Positions 24,701 to 38,567 of a stretch of 64,000 nucleotides of DNA are shown here, one piece after another. Origin of the DNA: Arenicola marina (taxonomy: Eukaryota; Annelida; Polychaeta; Arenicolidae). Under the pieces are notes generated by a model. It searched no databases. It saw nothing but the letters and a program-made list of their open reading frames with translations, and was not told the origin of the DNA. Position 1 is the stretch's first letter; every line of letters begins with the position of its first letter. The stretch spans positions 35,210,254-35,274,253 of the forward strand of contig OZ025260.1 in assembly GCA_964019135.1 (NCBI GenBank). Reading direction: 5' to 3'. The translations under genes and the position numbers were made by a program.

Positions 24701-27500
24701 AGTCCTGTCCGCCCACCCATCGTAGGGATTCGACTGGTAGAAGAGATGGTTTTGACCCTCGTGGTAGATCCGTCCGGTCCGCCCACTCACCGTAGGAATT
24801 GTACTGGTAGAAGAGATGGTTCTGACCCTCGTGGTAGACCAGTCCTGTCCGCCCACCCACCGTAGGAATAGTACTGGTAGAAGACATTTTTCTGAACCTC
24901 GTGGTAGATGAGTCATTTCCGCCCACCCACCGTAGGGATTGTACTGGTAGAAGACATGGTTCTGACCTTCGTGGTAGACCGGCCAGTCTTGTCCGCCCAC
25001 CCATCGTAGTGATTGTACTGGTAGAAGATATGGTTTTGACCCTCGTGGTAGATCAGTCCTGTCCGCCCACCCACCGTACGGATTGTACTGGTAGAAGGGA
25101 TGGTTCTGACCCTTGTGGTTGACCAGTCCTGCCGGCCCACTCACCGTAGGGATTGTACTGGTAGAAGAGATGGTTCTGACCCCCGTGGTAAACCAGTCCT
25201 GTCCGCCCACCCACCGTAGGGTTGTACTGGTAGAAGAGATGGTTCTGGCCCTTGTGGTTGACCAGTCCTGTCGGCCCACTCACCGTAGGGATTGTACTGG
25301 TAGAAGAGATGGTTCTGACCCCCGTGGTAGACCAGTCCTGTCCGCCCACCCACCGTAGGGTTGTACTGGTAGAAGAGATGGTTCTGACCCTCGTGGTAGA
25401 CCGGCCAGTCCTGTCCGCCCACCCACCGTAGGGATTGTACTGGTAGAAGAGATGGTTTTGACCCTCGTGGTAGATCAGTCCGGTCCGCCCACGCACCGTA
25501 GGGTTGTACGGGTAGAAGAGATGGTTCTGACCTTCGTATTAGACCAGTCCTGTCCGCCCAACCACCGTAGGGATTTAACTGATTGAAGAGATGGTTCTGA
25601 CCCTCGTGGTAGACCAGTCCTGTCCGCCCACCCACGGTAGGGATTGTACTGGTAGAAGAGATGGTTCTGACCCTCGGGGTAGATCCGTCCTGTCCGACCA
25701 CCAATTGTAGGGATATTACTGGTAGAAGGGATGGTTTTGACCCTCATGGTAGACCAGTCCTGTCCGCCCACACACCGTATGGATTGTACTGGTAGAAGAG
25801 ATGGTTCTGACCCTTGTGGTACATCAGTCCGGTCCGCCCACCCACCGTAGGGTTGTACTGGTAGAAGAGATGGTTCTGACCCTCGTGGTAGAGCGGCCAG
25901 TGCTGTCCGCCCAGCCATCGTAGGGTTTTACTGGTAGAAGAGATGGTTCTGACCCTCGTGGTAGACCGGCCAGTCCTATCCGCCCACCCACCGTAGGGTT
26001 TTAATGGTAGAAGAGATGGTTCTGACCCTCGTGGTAGATCAGTCCTGTCCGCCCACCCATCGTAGAGTTTGTACTGGTAGAAGAGATGGTTCTGACCTTC
26101 GTGGTAGATCAGTCCTCTCCGCCCACCCACTGTAGGGATTGTACTGGTAGAAGCGATGGTTCCGACCCTCGTGGTCGACCAGTCGTCTCCGCCCACCCAC
26201 CGTACGGATTGTCCTGGTAGAAGAGATGGTTCTGACCTCCGTGGTAGACCAGTCCTGTCAGCCCACCCATCGTAGGGATTGTACTGGTAGAAGAGATGGT
26301 TCTGACCCTGGTGTTAGATCAGTCCTGTCCGCCCATCCACCGTGGGGATTGTACTGGTAGAAGAGATGGTTTTGACCCTCGTGTTAGATCAGTCCTGTCC
26401 GCCCAACCACCGTGGGGATTGTACTGGTAGAAGGGATGGTTCTGAACCTCGTGGTAGACCAGTCGTGTCCGCCCACCCACCGTACGGATTGTACTGGTAG
26501 AAGAGATGGTTCTGACCTCAGTGGTAGACCAGTCCTGTCGGCCCACCCATCGTAGGGATTGTACTGGTAGAAGAGATGGTTTTGACCCTCGTATTAGACC
26601 AGTCGTGTCCGCCCGCCAACCGTAGGGATTGTACTGGTAGACGAGATGGTTCTGACCCTTGTGGTTGACCAGCCCTGTCGGCCCTCTCACGTTAGGGATG
26701 GTACTGGTAGAAGAGATGGTTCTGACCCTCGTGGTAGAGCAGTCCTGTCCGCCCACCCACCGTAGGGTTGTACTGGTAGAAGAGATGGTTCTGACCTTCG
26801 TGGTAGACCGGCCAGTCCTGTCCGCCCACCCATCGTAGGGATTGGACTGGTAGAAGAGATGGTTTTGACCCTCGTGGTAGATCCGTCCGGTCCGCCCACT
26901 CACCGTAGGGTTGTACTGGTAGAAGAGATGGTTCTGACCCTCGTGGTAGACCAGTCCTGTCCGCCCACCCACCGTAGGAATTGTACTGGTAGAAGAGATG
27001 GTTCTGAACATCGTGGTAGATGAGTCATTTCCGCCCACCCACCGTAGGGATTGTACTGGTAGAAGAGATGGTTCTGACCTTCGTGGTAGACCGGCCAGTC
27101 TTGTCCGCCCACCCATCGTAGTGATTGTACTGGTAGAAGATATGGTTTTGACCCTCGTGGTAGATCAGTCCTGTCCGCCCACCCACCGTAGGGATTGTAC
27201 TGGTAGAAGAGATGGTTTTGACCCTTGTGTTTGACCAGTCCTGCCGGCCCACTCACCGTTGGGATTGTACTGGTAGAAGAGATGGTTCTGACCCCCGTGG
27301 TAGACCAGTCCTCTCCGCCCACCCACCGTAGGGTTGTACTGGTAGAAGAGATGGTTCTGACCCCCGTGGTAGACCAGTCCTGTCGGCCCACACACCGTAG
27401 GGTTGTACTGGTAGAAGAGATGGTTCTGACCCTCGTGGTAGACCGGCCAGTCCTGTCCGCCCACCGACAGTAGGGATTGTACTGGTAGAAGAGATGGTTC
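21727..27500 (+). repeat. 5,774-bp tandem unit, copy 1
   Basis: This matches 27,501-33,274 base for base wherever I compared them. The left limit is set by 21,726 (T) against 27,500 (C). Inside are private variants such as GTTTTGGCCCTCG (near 21,867), ATTTTTCTGAACC (near 24,250) and GTAAGAGAGATGG (near 23,327). The unit holds about 82 monomers. Confidence 0.92.
23028..23330 (+). repeat. Local dimer duplication, 143-bp step
   Basis: A 73 + 70 bp pair (GGACCGGCC monomer followed by the GATTCTACTGG monomer) is repeated at 143 bp, for example GGGATTCTACTGG at about 23,103 and 23,246. The second copy has TTCGTTGTGG in place of TTCGTGGTGG. The related stretch at 2.0-2.2 kb carries the pair once. 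Confidence 0.75.
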
Positions 27501-30500
27501 TGACCCTCATGGTAGACCAGTCCTGTCCGCTCACCCACCGTAGGGTTGTACTGGTAGAAGTGATGGTTCTGACCTTCGTGGTAGACCGGCCAGTCCTGTC
27601 CGCCCACCCATCGTAGGGATTGTACTGGCAGAAGAGATTGTTTTGGCCCTCGTATTAGATCAGTCCTGTCCGCCCACCCACCGTAGGGATTGTACTGGCA
27701 GAAGAGATGGTTCTGACCCTCGTGGTAGACCAGTCGTGTCCGCCCACCTACCGTAGGGATTTTACTGGTAGAAGAGATGATTCTGACCCTTGTGGTTGAC
27801 CATTACTGTCGGCCCATTCACCGTAGGGATTGTACTGGCAGAAGAGATGGTTCTGACCCTCGTATTAGATCAGTCCTGTCCGCCCACCCACCGTAGGAAT
27901 TGTACTGGTAGAAGAGATGGTTCTGACCCTCGTATTAGATCGGCCTTGTCCGCCCACCCACCGTAGGGATTGTACTGGTAGAAGAGATGGTTCTGACCCT
28001 TGTGGTTGACCAGTCCTGTCGGCCCACTCACCGTAGGGTTGTACGGGTAGAAGAGATGGTTCTGACCCTCGTGGTAGACCAGTCCTGTCCGCCCACCCAC
28101 CGTAGGGATTGTGCTGGTAGAAGAGATGGTTCTGACCCTCGGGGTAGATCCGTCCTGTCCGACCACCCATTGTAGCGATTGTACTGGGAGAAGAGATGGT
28201 TTTGACCCTCGTGGTAGACCAGTCCGGTCCGCCCTCCCACCGCAGGGTTGTACTGGAAGAAGATATGGTTCCGACCCTCGTGGTAGACCAGTCGTGTCCG
28301 CCCACCCACCGTAGGGATTGTACTGGTAGAAGAGAGGGTTCTGACCTCCGTGGTAGACCAGTCCTGTCGGCCCACCCATCGTAGGGATTGTACTGGGAGA
28401 AGAGATGGTTCTGACCCTCGTGTTAGATCAGTCCTGTCCGCCCATCCACTGTAGTGATTGTACTGGTAGAAGAGATGGTTCCGACCCTCGTGGTAGACCA
28501 GTCGTGTCCGCCCACCCACCGTACGGATTGTACTGGTAGAAGAGATGGTTCTGACCTCCGCGGTAGACCAGTCCTGTCGGCCCACCCATCGTAGGGATTG
28601 TACTGGTAGAAGAGATGGTTTTGACCCACGTATTACACCAGTCGTGTCCGCCCACCAACCGTAGGGATTGTACTGGTAGACGAGATGGTTCTGACCCTTG
28701 TGGTTGACCAGTCCTGTCGGCCCACTCACGTTAGGGATGGTACTGGTAGAAGAGATGGTTCTGACCCTCGTGGTAGAGCAGTCCAGTCCGCCCACCCACC
28801 GTAGGGTTGTACTGGTAGAAGAGATGGTTCTGACCTTCGTGGTGGACCGGCCAGTCCTGTCCGCCTACCCATCGTAGGGATTCTACTGGTAGAAGAGATG
28901 GTTTTGACCCTCGTGGTAGATCCGTCCGGTCCGCCCACTCACCGTAGGGTTGTACTGGTAGAAGAGATGGTTCTGACCTTCGTTGTGGACCGGCCAGTCC
29001 TGTCCGCCTACCCATCGTAGGGATTCTACTGGTAGAAGAGATGGTTTTGACCCTCGTGGTAGATCCGTCCGGTCCGCCCACTCACCGTAGGGTTGTACTG
29101 GTAAGAGAGATGGTTCTGACCCCCGTGGTAGACCAGTCGTGTCCGCCCACCCACAGTAGGGATGGTACTGGTAGAAGAGATGGTTCTGACCCTCGGGGTA
29201 GATCCGTCCTGTCCGACCACCCATTGTAGGGACATTACTGGTAGAATAGATGGTTCTGACCCTCGTGTTAGATCAGTCCTGTCCGCCCACCCACCGTGGG
29301 GATTGTACTGGTAGAAGAGATGGTTCTGACCCTCGTGTTAGATAAGTCCTATCCGCCCACCCACTGTAGTGATTGTACTGGTAGAAGAGATGGTTCCGAC
29401 TCTCGTGTTTGACCAGTCGTGTCCGCCCACCCACCGTACGGATTGTACTGGTAGAAGAGATGGTTCTGACCTCCGTGGTAGACCAGTCCTGTCGGCCCAC
29501 CCATCGTAGGGATTGTACTGGTAGAAGAGATGGTTTTGACCCTCGTATTAGACCAGTCGTGTCCGCCCGCCAACCGTAGGGATTGTACTGGTAGACGAGA
29601 TGGTTCTGACCCTTGTGGTTGACCAGTCCTGTCGGCTCACTCACGTTAGGGATGGTACTGGTATAAGAGATGGTTCTGACCCTCGGGGTAGATCCGTCCT
29701 GTCCGACCACCCATTGTAGGGATGTCACTGTTAGAAGAGATGGTTTTGACCCTCATGGTAGACCAGTCCTGTCCGCCCACCCACCGTAGGTTTGTACTGG
29801 TAGAAGAGATGGTTCTGACCTTCGTGGTAGACCGGCCAGTCCTGTCCGCCCACCCATCGTAGGGATTCGACTGGTAGAAGAGATGGTTTTGACCCTCGTG
29901 GTAGATCCGTCCGGTCCGCCCACTCACCGTGGGAATTGTACTGGTAGAAGAGATGGTTCTGACCCTCGTGGTAGACCAGTCCTGTCCGCCCACCCACCGT
30001 AGGAATTGTACTGGTAGAAGAGATTTTTCTGAACCTCGTGGTAGATGAGTCATTTCCGCCCACCCACCGTAGGGATTGTACTGGTAGAAGAGATGGTTCT
30101 GACCTTCGTGGTAGACCGGCCAGTCTTGTCGGCCCACCCATCGTAGAGATTGTACTGGTAGAAGAGATGGTTTTGACCCTCGTATTAGACCAGTCGTGTC
30201 CGCCCGCCAACCGTAGGGATTGTACTGGTAGACGAGATGGTTCTGACCCTTGTGGTTGACCAGTCCTGTCGGCTCACTCACGTTAGGGATGGTACTGGTA
30301 TAAGAGATGGTTCTGACCCTCGGGGAAGATCCGTCCTGTAAGACCACCCATTGTAGGGATATCACTGTTAGAAGAGATGGTTTTGACCCTCATGGTAGAC
30401 CAGTCCTGTCCGCCCACCCACCGTAGGGTTGTACTGGTAGAAGAGATGGTTCTGACCTTCGTGGTAGACCGGCCAGTCCTGTCCGCCCACCCATCGTAGG

Positions 30501-33274
30501 GATTCGACTGGTAGAAGAGATGGTTTTGACCCTCGTGGTAGATCCGTCCGGTCCGCCCACTCACCGTAGGAATTGTACTGGTAGAAGAGATGGTTCTGAC
30601 CCTCGTGGTAGACCAGTCCTGTCCGCCCACCCACCGTAGGAATAGTACTGGTAGAAGACATTTTTCTGAACCTCGTGGTAGATGAGTCATTTCCGCCCAC
30701 CCACCGTAGGGATTGTACTGGTAGAAGACATGGTTCTGACCTTCGTGGTAGACCGGCCAGTCTTGTCCGCCCACCCATCGTAGTGATTGTACTGGTAGAA
30801 GATATGGTTTTGACCCTCGTGGTAGATCAGTCCTGTCCGCCCACCCACCGTACGGATTGTACTGGTAGAAGGGATGGTTCTGACCCTTGTGGTTGACCAG
30901 TCCTGCCGGCCCACTCACCGTAGGGATTGTACTGGTAGAAGAGATGGTTCTGACCCCCGTGGTAAACCAGTCCTGTCCGCCCACCCACCGTAGGGTTGTA
31001 CTGGTAGAAGAGATGGTTCTGGCCCTTGTGGTTGACCAGTCCTGTCGGCCCACTCACCGTAGGGATTGTACTGGTAGAAGAGATGGTTCTGACCCCCGTG
31101 GTAGACCAGTCCTGTCCGCCCACCCACCGTAGGGTTGTACTGGTAGAAGAGATGGTTCTGACCCTCGTGGTAGACCGGCCAGTCCTGTCCGCCCACCCAC
31201 CGTAGGGATTGTACTGGTAGAAGAGATGGTTTTGACCCTCGTGGTAGATCAGTCCGGTCCGCCCACGCACCGTAGGGTTGTACGGGTAGAAGAGATGGTT
31301 CTGACCTTCGTATTAGACCAGTCCTGTCCGCCCAACCACCGTAGGGATTTAACTGATTGAAGAGATGGTTCTGACCCTCGTGGTAGACCAGTCCTGTCCG
31401 CCCACCCACGGTAGGGATTGTACTGGTAGAAGAGATGGTTCTGACCCTCGGGGTAGATCCGTCCTGTCCGACCACCAATTGTAGGGATATTACTGGTAGA
31501 AGGGATGGTTTTGACCCTCATGGTAGACCAGTCCTGTCCGCCCACACACCGTATGGATTGTACTGGTAGAAGAGATGGTTCTGACCCTTGTGGTACATCA
31601 GTCCGGTCCGCCCACCCACCGTAGGGTTGTACTGGTAGAAGAGATGGTTCTGACCCTCGTGGTAGAGCGGCCAGTGCTGTCCGCCCAGCCATCGTAGGGT
31701 TTTACTGGTAGAAGAGATGGTTCTGACCCTCGTGGTAGACCGGCCAGTCCTATCCGCCCACCCACCGTAGGGTTTTAATGGTAGAAGAGATGGTTCTGAC
31801 CCTCGTGGTAGATCAGTCCTGTCCGCCCACCCATCGTAGAGTTTGTACTGGTAGAAGAGATGGTTCTGACCTTCGTGGTAGATCAGTCCTCTCCGCCCAC
31901 CCACTGTAGGGATTGTACTGGTAGAAGCGATGGTTCCGACCCTCGTGGTCGACCAGTCGTCTCCGCCCACCCACCGTACGGATTGTCCTGGTAGAAGAGA
32001 TGGTTCTGACCTCCGTGGTAGACCAGTCCTGTCAGCCCACCCATCGTAGGGATTGTACTGGTAGAAGAGATGGTTCTGACCCTGGTGTTAGATCAGTCCT
32101 GTCCGCCCATCCACCGTGGGGATTGTACTGGTAGAAGAGATGGTTTTGACCCTCGTGTTAGATCAGTCCTGTCCGCCCAACCACCGTGGGGATTGTACTG
32201 GTAGAAGGGATGGTTCTGAACCTCGTGGTAGACCAGTCGTGTCCGCCCACCCACCGTACGGATTGTACTGGTAGAAGAGATGGTTCTGACCTCAGTGGTA
32301 GACCAGTCCTGTCGGCCCACCCATCGTAGGGATTGTACTGGTAGAAGAGATGGTTTTGACCCTCGTATTAGACCAGTCGTGTCCGCCCGCCAACCGTAGG
32401 GATTGTACTGGTAGACGAGATGGTTCTGACCCTTGTGGTTGACCAGCCCTGTCGGCCCTCTCACGTTAGGGATGGTACTGGTAGAAGAGATGGTTCTGAC
32501 CCTCGTGGTAGAGCAGTCCTGTCCGCCCACCCACCGTAGGGTTGTACTGGTAGAAGAGATGGTTCTGACCTTCGTGGTAGACCGGCCAGTCCTGTCCGCC
32601 CACCCATCGTAGGGATTGGACTGGTAGAAGAGATGGTTTTGACCCTCGTGGTAGATCCGTCCGGTCCGCCCACTCACCGTAGGGTTGTACTGGTAGAAGA
32701 GATGGTTCTGACCCTCGTGGTAGACCAGTCCTGTCCGCCCACCCACCGTAGGAATTGTACTGGTAGAAGAGATGGTTCTGAACATCGTGGTAGATGAGTC
32801 ATTTCCGCCCACCCACCGTAGGGATTGTACTGGTAGAAGAGATGGTTCTGACCTTCGTGGTAGACCGGCCAGTCTTGTCCGCCCACCCATCGTAGTGATT
32901 GTACTGGTAGAAGATATGGTTTTGACCCTCGTGGTAGATCAGTCCTGTCCGCCCACCCACCGTAGGGATTGTACTGGTAGAAGAGATGGTTTTGACCCTT
33001 GTGTTTGACCAGTCCTGCCGGCCCACTCACCGTTGGGATTGTACTGGTAGAAGAGATGGTTCTGACCCCCGTGGTAGACCAGTCCTCTCCGCCCACCCAC
33101 CGTAGGGTTGTACTGGTAGAAGAGATGGTTCTGACCCCCGTGGTAGACCAGTCCTGTCGGCCCACACACCGTAGGGTTGTACTGGTAGAAGAGATGGTTC
33201 TGACCCTCGTGGTAGACCGGCCAGTCCTGTCCGCCCACCGACAGTAGGGATTGTACTGGTAGAAGAGATGGTTC
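27501..33274 (+). repeat. 5,774-bp tandem unit, copy 2
   Basis: The second unit directly abuts copy 1. The match continues to 33,282, and 33,283 (G) differs from 27,509 (A), so the crossover point lies within 27,501-27,508. There is no third full unit, because 33,283 onward follows a different monomer series. I noticed no substitution between the two units. Confidence 0.92.
28802..29104 (+). repeat. Local dimer duplication, copy in the second 5.8-kb unit
   Basis: Counterpart of 23,028-23,330 at offset 5,774, with the same TTCGTTGTGG variant. The 143-bp event therefore predates the 5,774-bp duplication. Confidence 0.75.
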
Positions 33275-36200
33275 TGACCCTCGTGGTAGACCAGTCCTGT
33301 CCGCCCACCCACCGTAGGAATTGTACTGGTAGAAGAGATGGTTCTGACCCTCGTATTAGATCAGTCCTGTCCGCCCACCCACCGTAGGGATTGTACTGGT
33401 AGAAGAGATGGTTCTGACCCTTGTGGTTGACCAGTCCTGTCGGCCCACTCACCGTAGGGATTGTACTGGTAGAAGAGATGGTTCTGACCCCCGTGGTAGA
33501 CCAGTCCTGTCCGCCCACCCACCGTAGGGTTGTACTGGTAGAAGAGATGGTTCTGACCCCCGTGGTAGACCAGTCCTGTCCGCCCACCCAACGTAGGGTT
33601 GTACTGGTAGAAGAGATGGTTCTGACCCTCGTGGTAGACCGGCCAGTCCTGTCCGCCCACCCACCGTAGGGATTGTACTGGTAGAAGAGATGGTTCTGAC
33701 CTTCGTGGTAGACCAGTCCTGTCCGCCCACCCACCGTAGGAATTGTACGGGTAGAAGAGATGGTTCTGATCCTCGTATTAGATCAGTCCTGTCCGCCCAC
33801 CCACCGTAGGGATTTAACTGATAGAAGAGATGGCTCTGACCCTCGTGGTAGACCAGTCGTGTCCGCCCACCCACTGTAGGGTAGTAACGGTAGAAGAGAT
33901 GGTTCTGACCCTCGTGGTAGACCGGCCAGTCCTGTCCGCCCACCCACCGCAGGGATTGTACTGGCAGAAAAGATGGTTTTGACCCTCGTGTTAGATCAGT
34001 CCTGTCCGCCCACCCACCGTAGGGATTGTACAGGTAGAAGAGATGGTTCTGACTCTTGTGGTTGACCAGTCCTGTCGGCCCACTCACCGTACGGATTGTA
34101 CTGGTAGAAGAGATGGTTCTGACCCCCGTGGTAGACCAGTCCTGTCCGCCCATTCACCGTAGGGTTGTACTGGTAGAAGAGATGGTTCTGACCCTCGTGG
34201 TAGACCGGCCAGTCCTGTCCGCCCACCCACCGTAGGGATTGTACTGGTAGAAGAGATGGTTTTGACCCTCGTGGTAGATCAGTCCGGTCCGCCCACCCAC
34301 CGTCGGGTTGTACTGGTAGAAGAGATGGTTCTGACCCTCGTGCTAGACCAGTCCTATACGCGGACTCACCGTATGAATTGTACTGGCAGAAGAGATGGTT
34401 CTGAACCTCGTGGTAGATGAGTCATGTCCGCCCACCCACCGTGGGGATTGTACTGGTAGAAGAGATGGTTCTGACCCTTGTGGTTGACCAGTCCTATCTG
34501 CCCACTCACCGTAGGGATTGTACTGGTAGAAGAGATGGTTTTGACCCCCGTGGTAGACCAGTCCTGTCCGCCCACCCACCGTAGGGTTGTACTGGTAGAA
34601 GTGATGGTTCTGACCCCCGTGGTAGACCAGTCCTGTCCGCCCACCCTCCGTAGGGTTGTACTGGTAGAAGAGATGGTTCTGACCCTCGTGGTAGACCGGC
34701 CAGTCCTGTCCGCCCACCCATCTTAGGGATTCTACTGGTAGAAGAAATGGTTTTGACCCTCGTGGTAGATCAGTCCGGTCCGCCCACCCACCGTAGGGTT
34801 GTACTGGTAGAAGAGATGGTTCTGACCCTCGTGGTAGCCCAGTCCTGTCCGCCCACCCACCGTAGGAATTGTACTGGTAGAAGAGATGGTTCTGAACCTC
34901 GTGGTAGATGAGTCATGTCCGCCCACCCACCGCAGGGATTGTACTGGTAGAAGAGATGGTTCTGACCCTCGTGGTAGACCAGTCATGTCCGCCCACCTAC
35001 CGTAGGGATTGTACTGGTATAAGAGATGGTTCTGACCCTCGGGGTAGATCCGTCCTGTCCGACCACCCATTGTGGGGATATTACTGTTAGAAGAGATGGT
35101 TTTGACCCTCATGGTAGACCCGTCCTGTCCGCCCACCCACCGTAGGGTTGTACTGGTAGAAGAGATGGTTCTGACCTTCGTGGTAGACCGGCCAGTCCTG
35201 TCCGCCCACCCACCGTAGGCATTGTACTGGTAGAAGAGATGGTTCTGACCCTCGTGGTAGACCAGTCCTGTCCGCCCACCCATCGTAGGGATTGTACTGG
35301 TACAAGAGATGATTTTGACCCTCGTGGTAGATCAGTCCGGTCCGCCCACCCACCGTAGGGATTGTACTGCTAGAAGAGATGGTTTTGACCCTCGTATCAG
35401 ATCAGTCCTGTCCGCCCACCCACCGTAGGGATTGTACTGGTAGAAGAGATGGTTCTGGCAGTCGTGTTAGATCAGTCCTGTCCGCCCACCCACCGTAGGG
35501 ATTGTACTGGTAGAAGACATGGTTCTGAACCTCGTGGTAGATGAATCATGTCCGCCCACCCACTGTAGGGATATTACTGGTAGAAGAGATGGTTTTGACC
35601 CTCGTATTAGATCAGTCCTGTCCGCCCACCCACCGTAGGGATGGTACTGGCAGAAGAGATTGTTTTGACCCTCGTATTAGATCAGTTCTGTCCGCCTACC
35701 CACCGTAGGGATTGTACTGGTAGAAGAGATGGTTCTGACCCTCGTGGTAGACCAGTCGTGTCCGCCTACCTACCGTAGGGATTTTACTGGTAGAAGAGAT
35801 GATTCTGACCCTTGTGGTTGGCCATTGCTGTCGGCCCATTCACCGTAGGGATTGTACTGGTAGAAGAGATGGTTCTGACCCTCGTGGTAGATGAGTAATG
35901 TCCGCCCCCCCACCGTAGGCATTGTACTGGTAGAAGAGATGGTTCTGACCCTCGTGGTAGACCAGTCCTGTCCGCTAACCCATCGTAGGGATTGTACTGG
36001 TAGAAGAGATGGTTTTGACCTTCGTGGTAGATCAGTCCGGTCCGCCCACCAACCGTAGGGATTGTACTGGTAGAAGAAATGGTTCTGAACCTCGTGGTAG
36101 ACCAGTCCTGTCCGCCCACCCATCGTAGGGATTGTACTGGTAGAAGAGATGGTTCTGACCCTCGTATTAGACCAGTCGTGTCCGCCCACCAACCGTAGGG

Positions 36201-36741
36201 ATTGTACTGGTAGAAGATATGGTTCTGACCCTTGTGGTTGACCAGTCCTGTCCGCCCACTCACGGTAGGGATGGTACTGGTAGAAGAGATGGTTCTGACC
36301 CTCGTGGTAGAGCAGTCCTGTCCGCCCACCCACCGTAGGGTTGTACTGGTAGAAGAGATGGTTCTGACCCTCGTGGTAGACCGGCCAGTCCTGTCCGCCC
36401 ACCCACCGTAGGAATTGTACTGGTAGAAGAGATGGTTTTGACCCTCGTGGTAGATCAGTCCTATCCGCCCACTCACCGTAGGGATTGTACTGGTAGAAGA
36501 GATGGTTCTGACCCCCGTGGTAGACCAGTCCTGTCCGCCCAAACACCGTAGGGTTGTACTGGTAGAAGAGATGGTTCTGACCCCCGTGGCAGACCAGTCC
36601 TGTCCGCCCACCCACCGTAGGGTTGTACTGGTAGAAGAGATGGTTCTGACCCTCGTGGTAGACCGGCCAGTCCTGTCCGCCCACCCACCGTAGGAATTGT
36701 ACTGGTAGAAGAGATGGTTTTGACCCTCGTGGTAGATCAGT
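33275..36741 (+). repeat. Satellite segment between the 5.8-kb units and the HOR array
   Basis: The first part (to about 34,500) resembles 17.9-19.1 kb at offset 15,418 and carries the rare CCTATACGCGGACTC monomer. The second part carries GGTTCTGGCAGTCG (near 35,456), CAGTTCTGTCCGCC and a seven-C run near 35,914. The whole segment recurs at 49.6-52.7 kb with the monomer losses described for the large block. No gene was seen. Confidence 0.8.
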
Positions 36742-37726
36742 CCTATCCTCCCACTCACCGTAGGGATTGTACTGGTAGAAGAGATGGTTCTGACTCTCGT
36801 GGTAGATCAGTCATGTCCGCCCACCCACCGTAGGCATTGTACTGGTAGAAGAGATGGTTCTGACCCTCGTGGTAGACCAGTCCTGTCCGCCCACCCATCG
36901 TAGGGATTGTTATGGTAGAAGAGATGGTTTTGACCCTCGTGGTAGACCAGTCCTATCCTCTCACTCACCGTAGGAATTGTACTGGTAGAAGAGATGGTTC
37001 TGACCCTCGTGGTAGATCAGTCATGTCCGCCCACCCACCGTAGGCATTGTACTGGTAGAAGAGATGGTTCTGACCCTCGTGGTAGACCAGTCCTGTCCGC
37101 CCACCTATCGTAGGGAATGTACTGGTAGAAGAGATGGTTCTGACCCTCGTATTAGACCAGTCGTGTCCGCCCACCAACCGTAGGGATTGTACTGGTAGAA
37201 GATATGGTTCTGACCCTTGCGGTTGACCAGTCCTGTCCGCCCACTCACGGTAGGGATGGTACTGGTAGAAGAGATGGTTCTGACCCTCGTGGTAGAGCAG
37301 TCCTGTCCGCCCACCCACCGTAGGGTTGTACTGGTAGAAGAGATGGTTCTGACCCTCGTGGTAGACCGGCCAGTCCTGTCCGCCCACCCACCGTAGGAAT
37401 TGTACTGGTAGAAGAGATGGTTTTGACCCTCGTGGTAGATCAGTCCTATCCGCCCACTCACCGTAGGGATTGTACTGGTAGAAGAGATGGTTCTGACCCC
37501 CGTGGTAGACCAGTCCTGTCCGCCCAAACACCGTAGGGTTGTACTGGTAGAAGAGATGGTTCTGACCCCCGTGGTAGACCAGTCCTGTCCCCCCACCCAC
37601 CGTAGGGTTGTACTGGTAGAAGAGATGGTTCTGACCCTCGTGGTAGACCGGCCAGTCCTGTCCGCCCACCCACCGTAGGAATTGTACTGGTAGAAGAGAT
37701 GGTTTTGACCCTCGTGGTAGATCAGT
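36742..37726 (+). repeat. HOR module A, 985 bp (first copy)
   Basis: About 14 monomers. Features in order are GTAGGCATTG, GGGATTGTTATGG, CCTATCCTCTCACTCACC, GGGAATGTACTGG, GAAGATATGG with CCTTGCGGTTGACC, a 73-bp CGGCC unit, 69-bp CCCCCGTGG units with CCCAAACACC, and a second 73-bp unit. Further copies are at 38,920, 42,293, 52,698 and 54,878. Confidence 0.85.
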
Positions 37727-38567
37727 CCTATCCTCCCACTCACCGTAGGGATTGTACTGGTAGAAGAGATGGTTCTGACTCTCGTGGTAGATCAGTCATG
37801 TCCGCCCACCCACCGTAGGCATTGTACTGGTAGAAGAGATGATTCTGACCCTCGTGGTAGACCAGTCCTGTCCGCCCACCCATCGTAGGGATTGTTATGG
37901 TAGAAGAGATGGTTTTGACCCACGTGGTTGACCAGTCCTATCCCCTCACTCACCGTAGGAATTGTACTGGTAGAAGAGATGGTTCTGACCCTCGTGGCAG
38001 ATCAGTCATGTCCGCCCACCCACCGTAGGCATTGTACTGGTAGAAGAGATGGTTCTGACCCTCGTGGTAGACCAGTCCTGTCCGCCCACCCATCGTAGGG
38101 ATTGTACTGGTAGAAGAGATGATTTTGACCCTCGTGGTAGATCAGTCCGGTCCGCCCACCCACCGTAGGGATTGTACTGCTAGAAGAGATGGTTTTGACC
38201 CTCGTATTAGATCAGTCCTGTCCGCCCACCCACCGTAGGGATTGTACTGGTAGAAGAGATGGTTCTGACCCCCGTGGTAGACCAGTCCTGTCCGCCCACA
38301 CACCGTAGGGTTGTACTGGTAAAAGAGATGGTTCTGACCCCCGTGGTAGACCAGTCCTGTCCGCCCACCCACCGTAGGGTTGTACTGGTAGAAGAGATGG
38401 TTCTGACCCTCGTGGTAGACCAGTCCTGTCCGCCCACCCACCGTAGGGTTGTACTGGTAGAAGAGATGGTTCTGACCCTCGTGGTAGACCGGCCAGTCCT
38501 GTCCGCCCACCCACCGTAGGAATTGTACTGGTAGAAGAGATGGTTTTGACCCTCGTGGTAGATCAGT
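37727..38567 (+). repeat. HOR module B, 841 bp (first copy)
   Basis: About 12 monomers. It shares its first half with module A but then carries GATGATTTTGACC, GTACTGCTAGAAGAG, a GTATTAGATCAG unit and a run of 69-bp units beginning with CCCACACACC. Further copies are at 39,905, 41,099, 43,278 and 53,683 (842 bp because of one extra G). Confidence 0.85.

Noticed and set aside
35784-36758. Long minus-strand open frames (up to 324 codons) as protein genes
   Set aside because: Similar frames occur all along the array, in overlapping frames on the same DNA, ending wherever a TTA or TCA variant falls. There is no promoter, start context, domain or unique end, and the consensus itself is stop-free.
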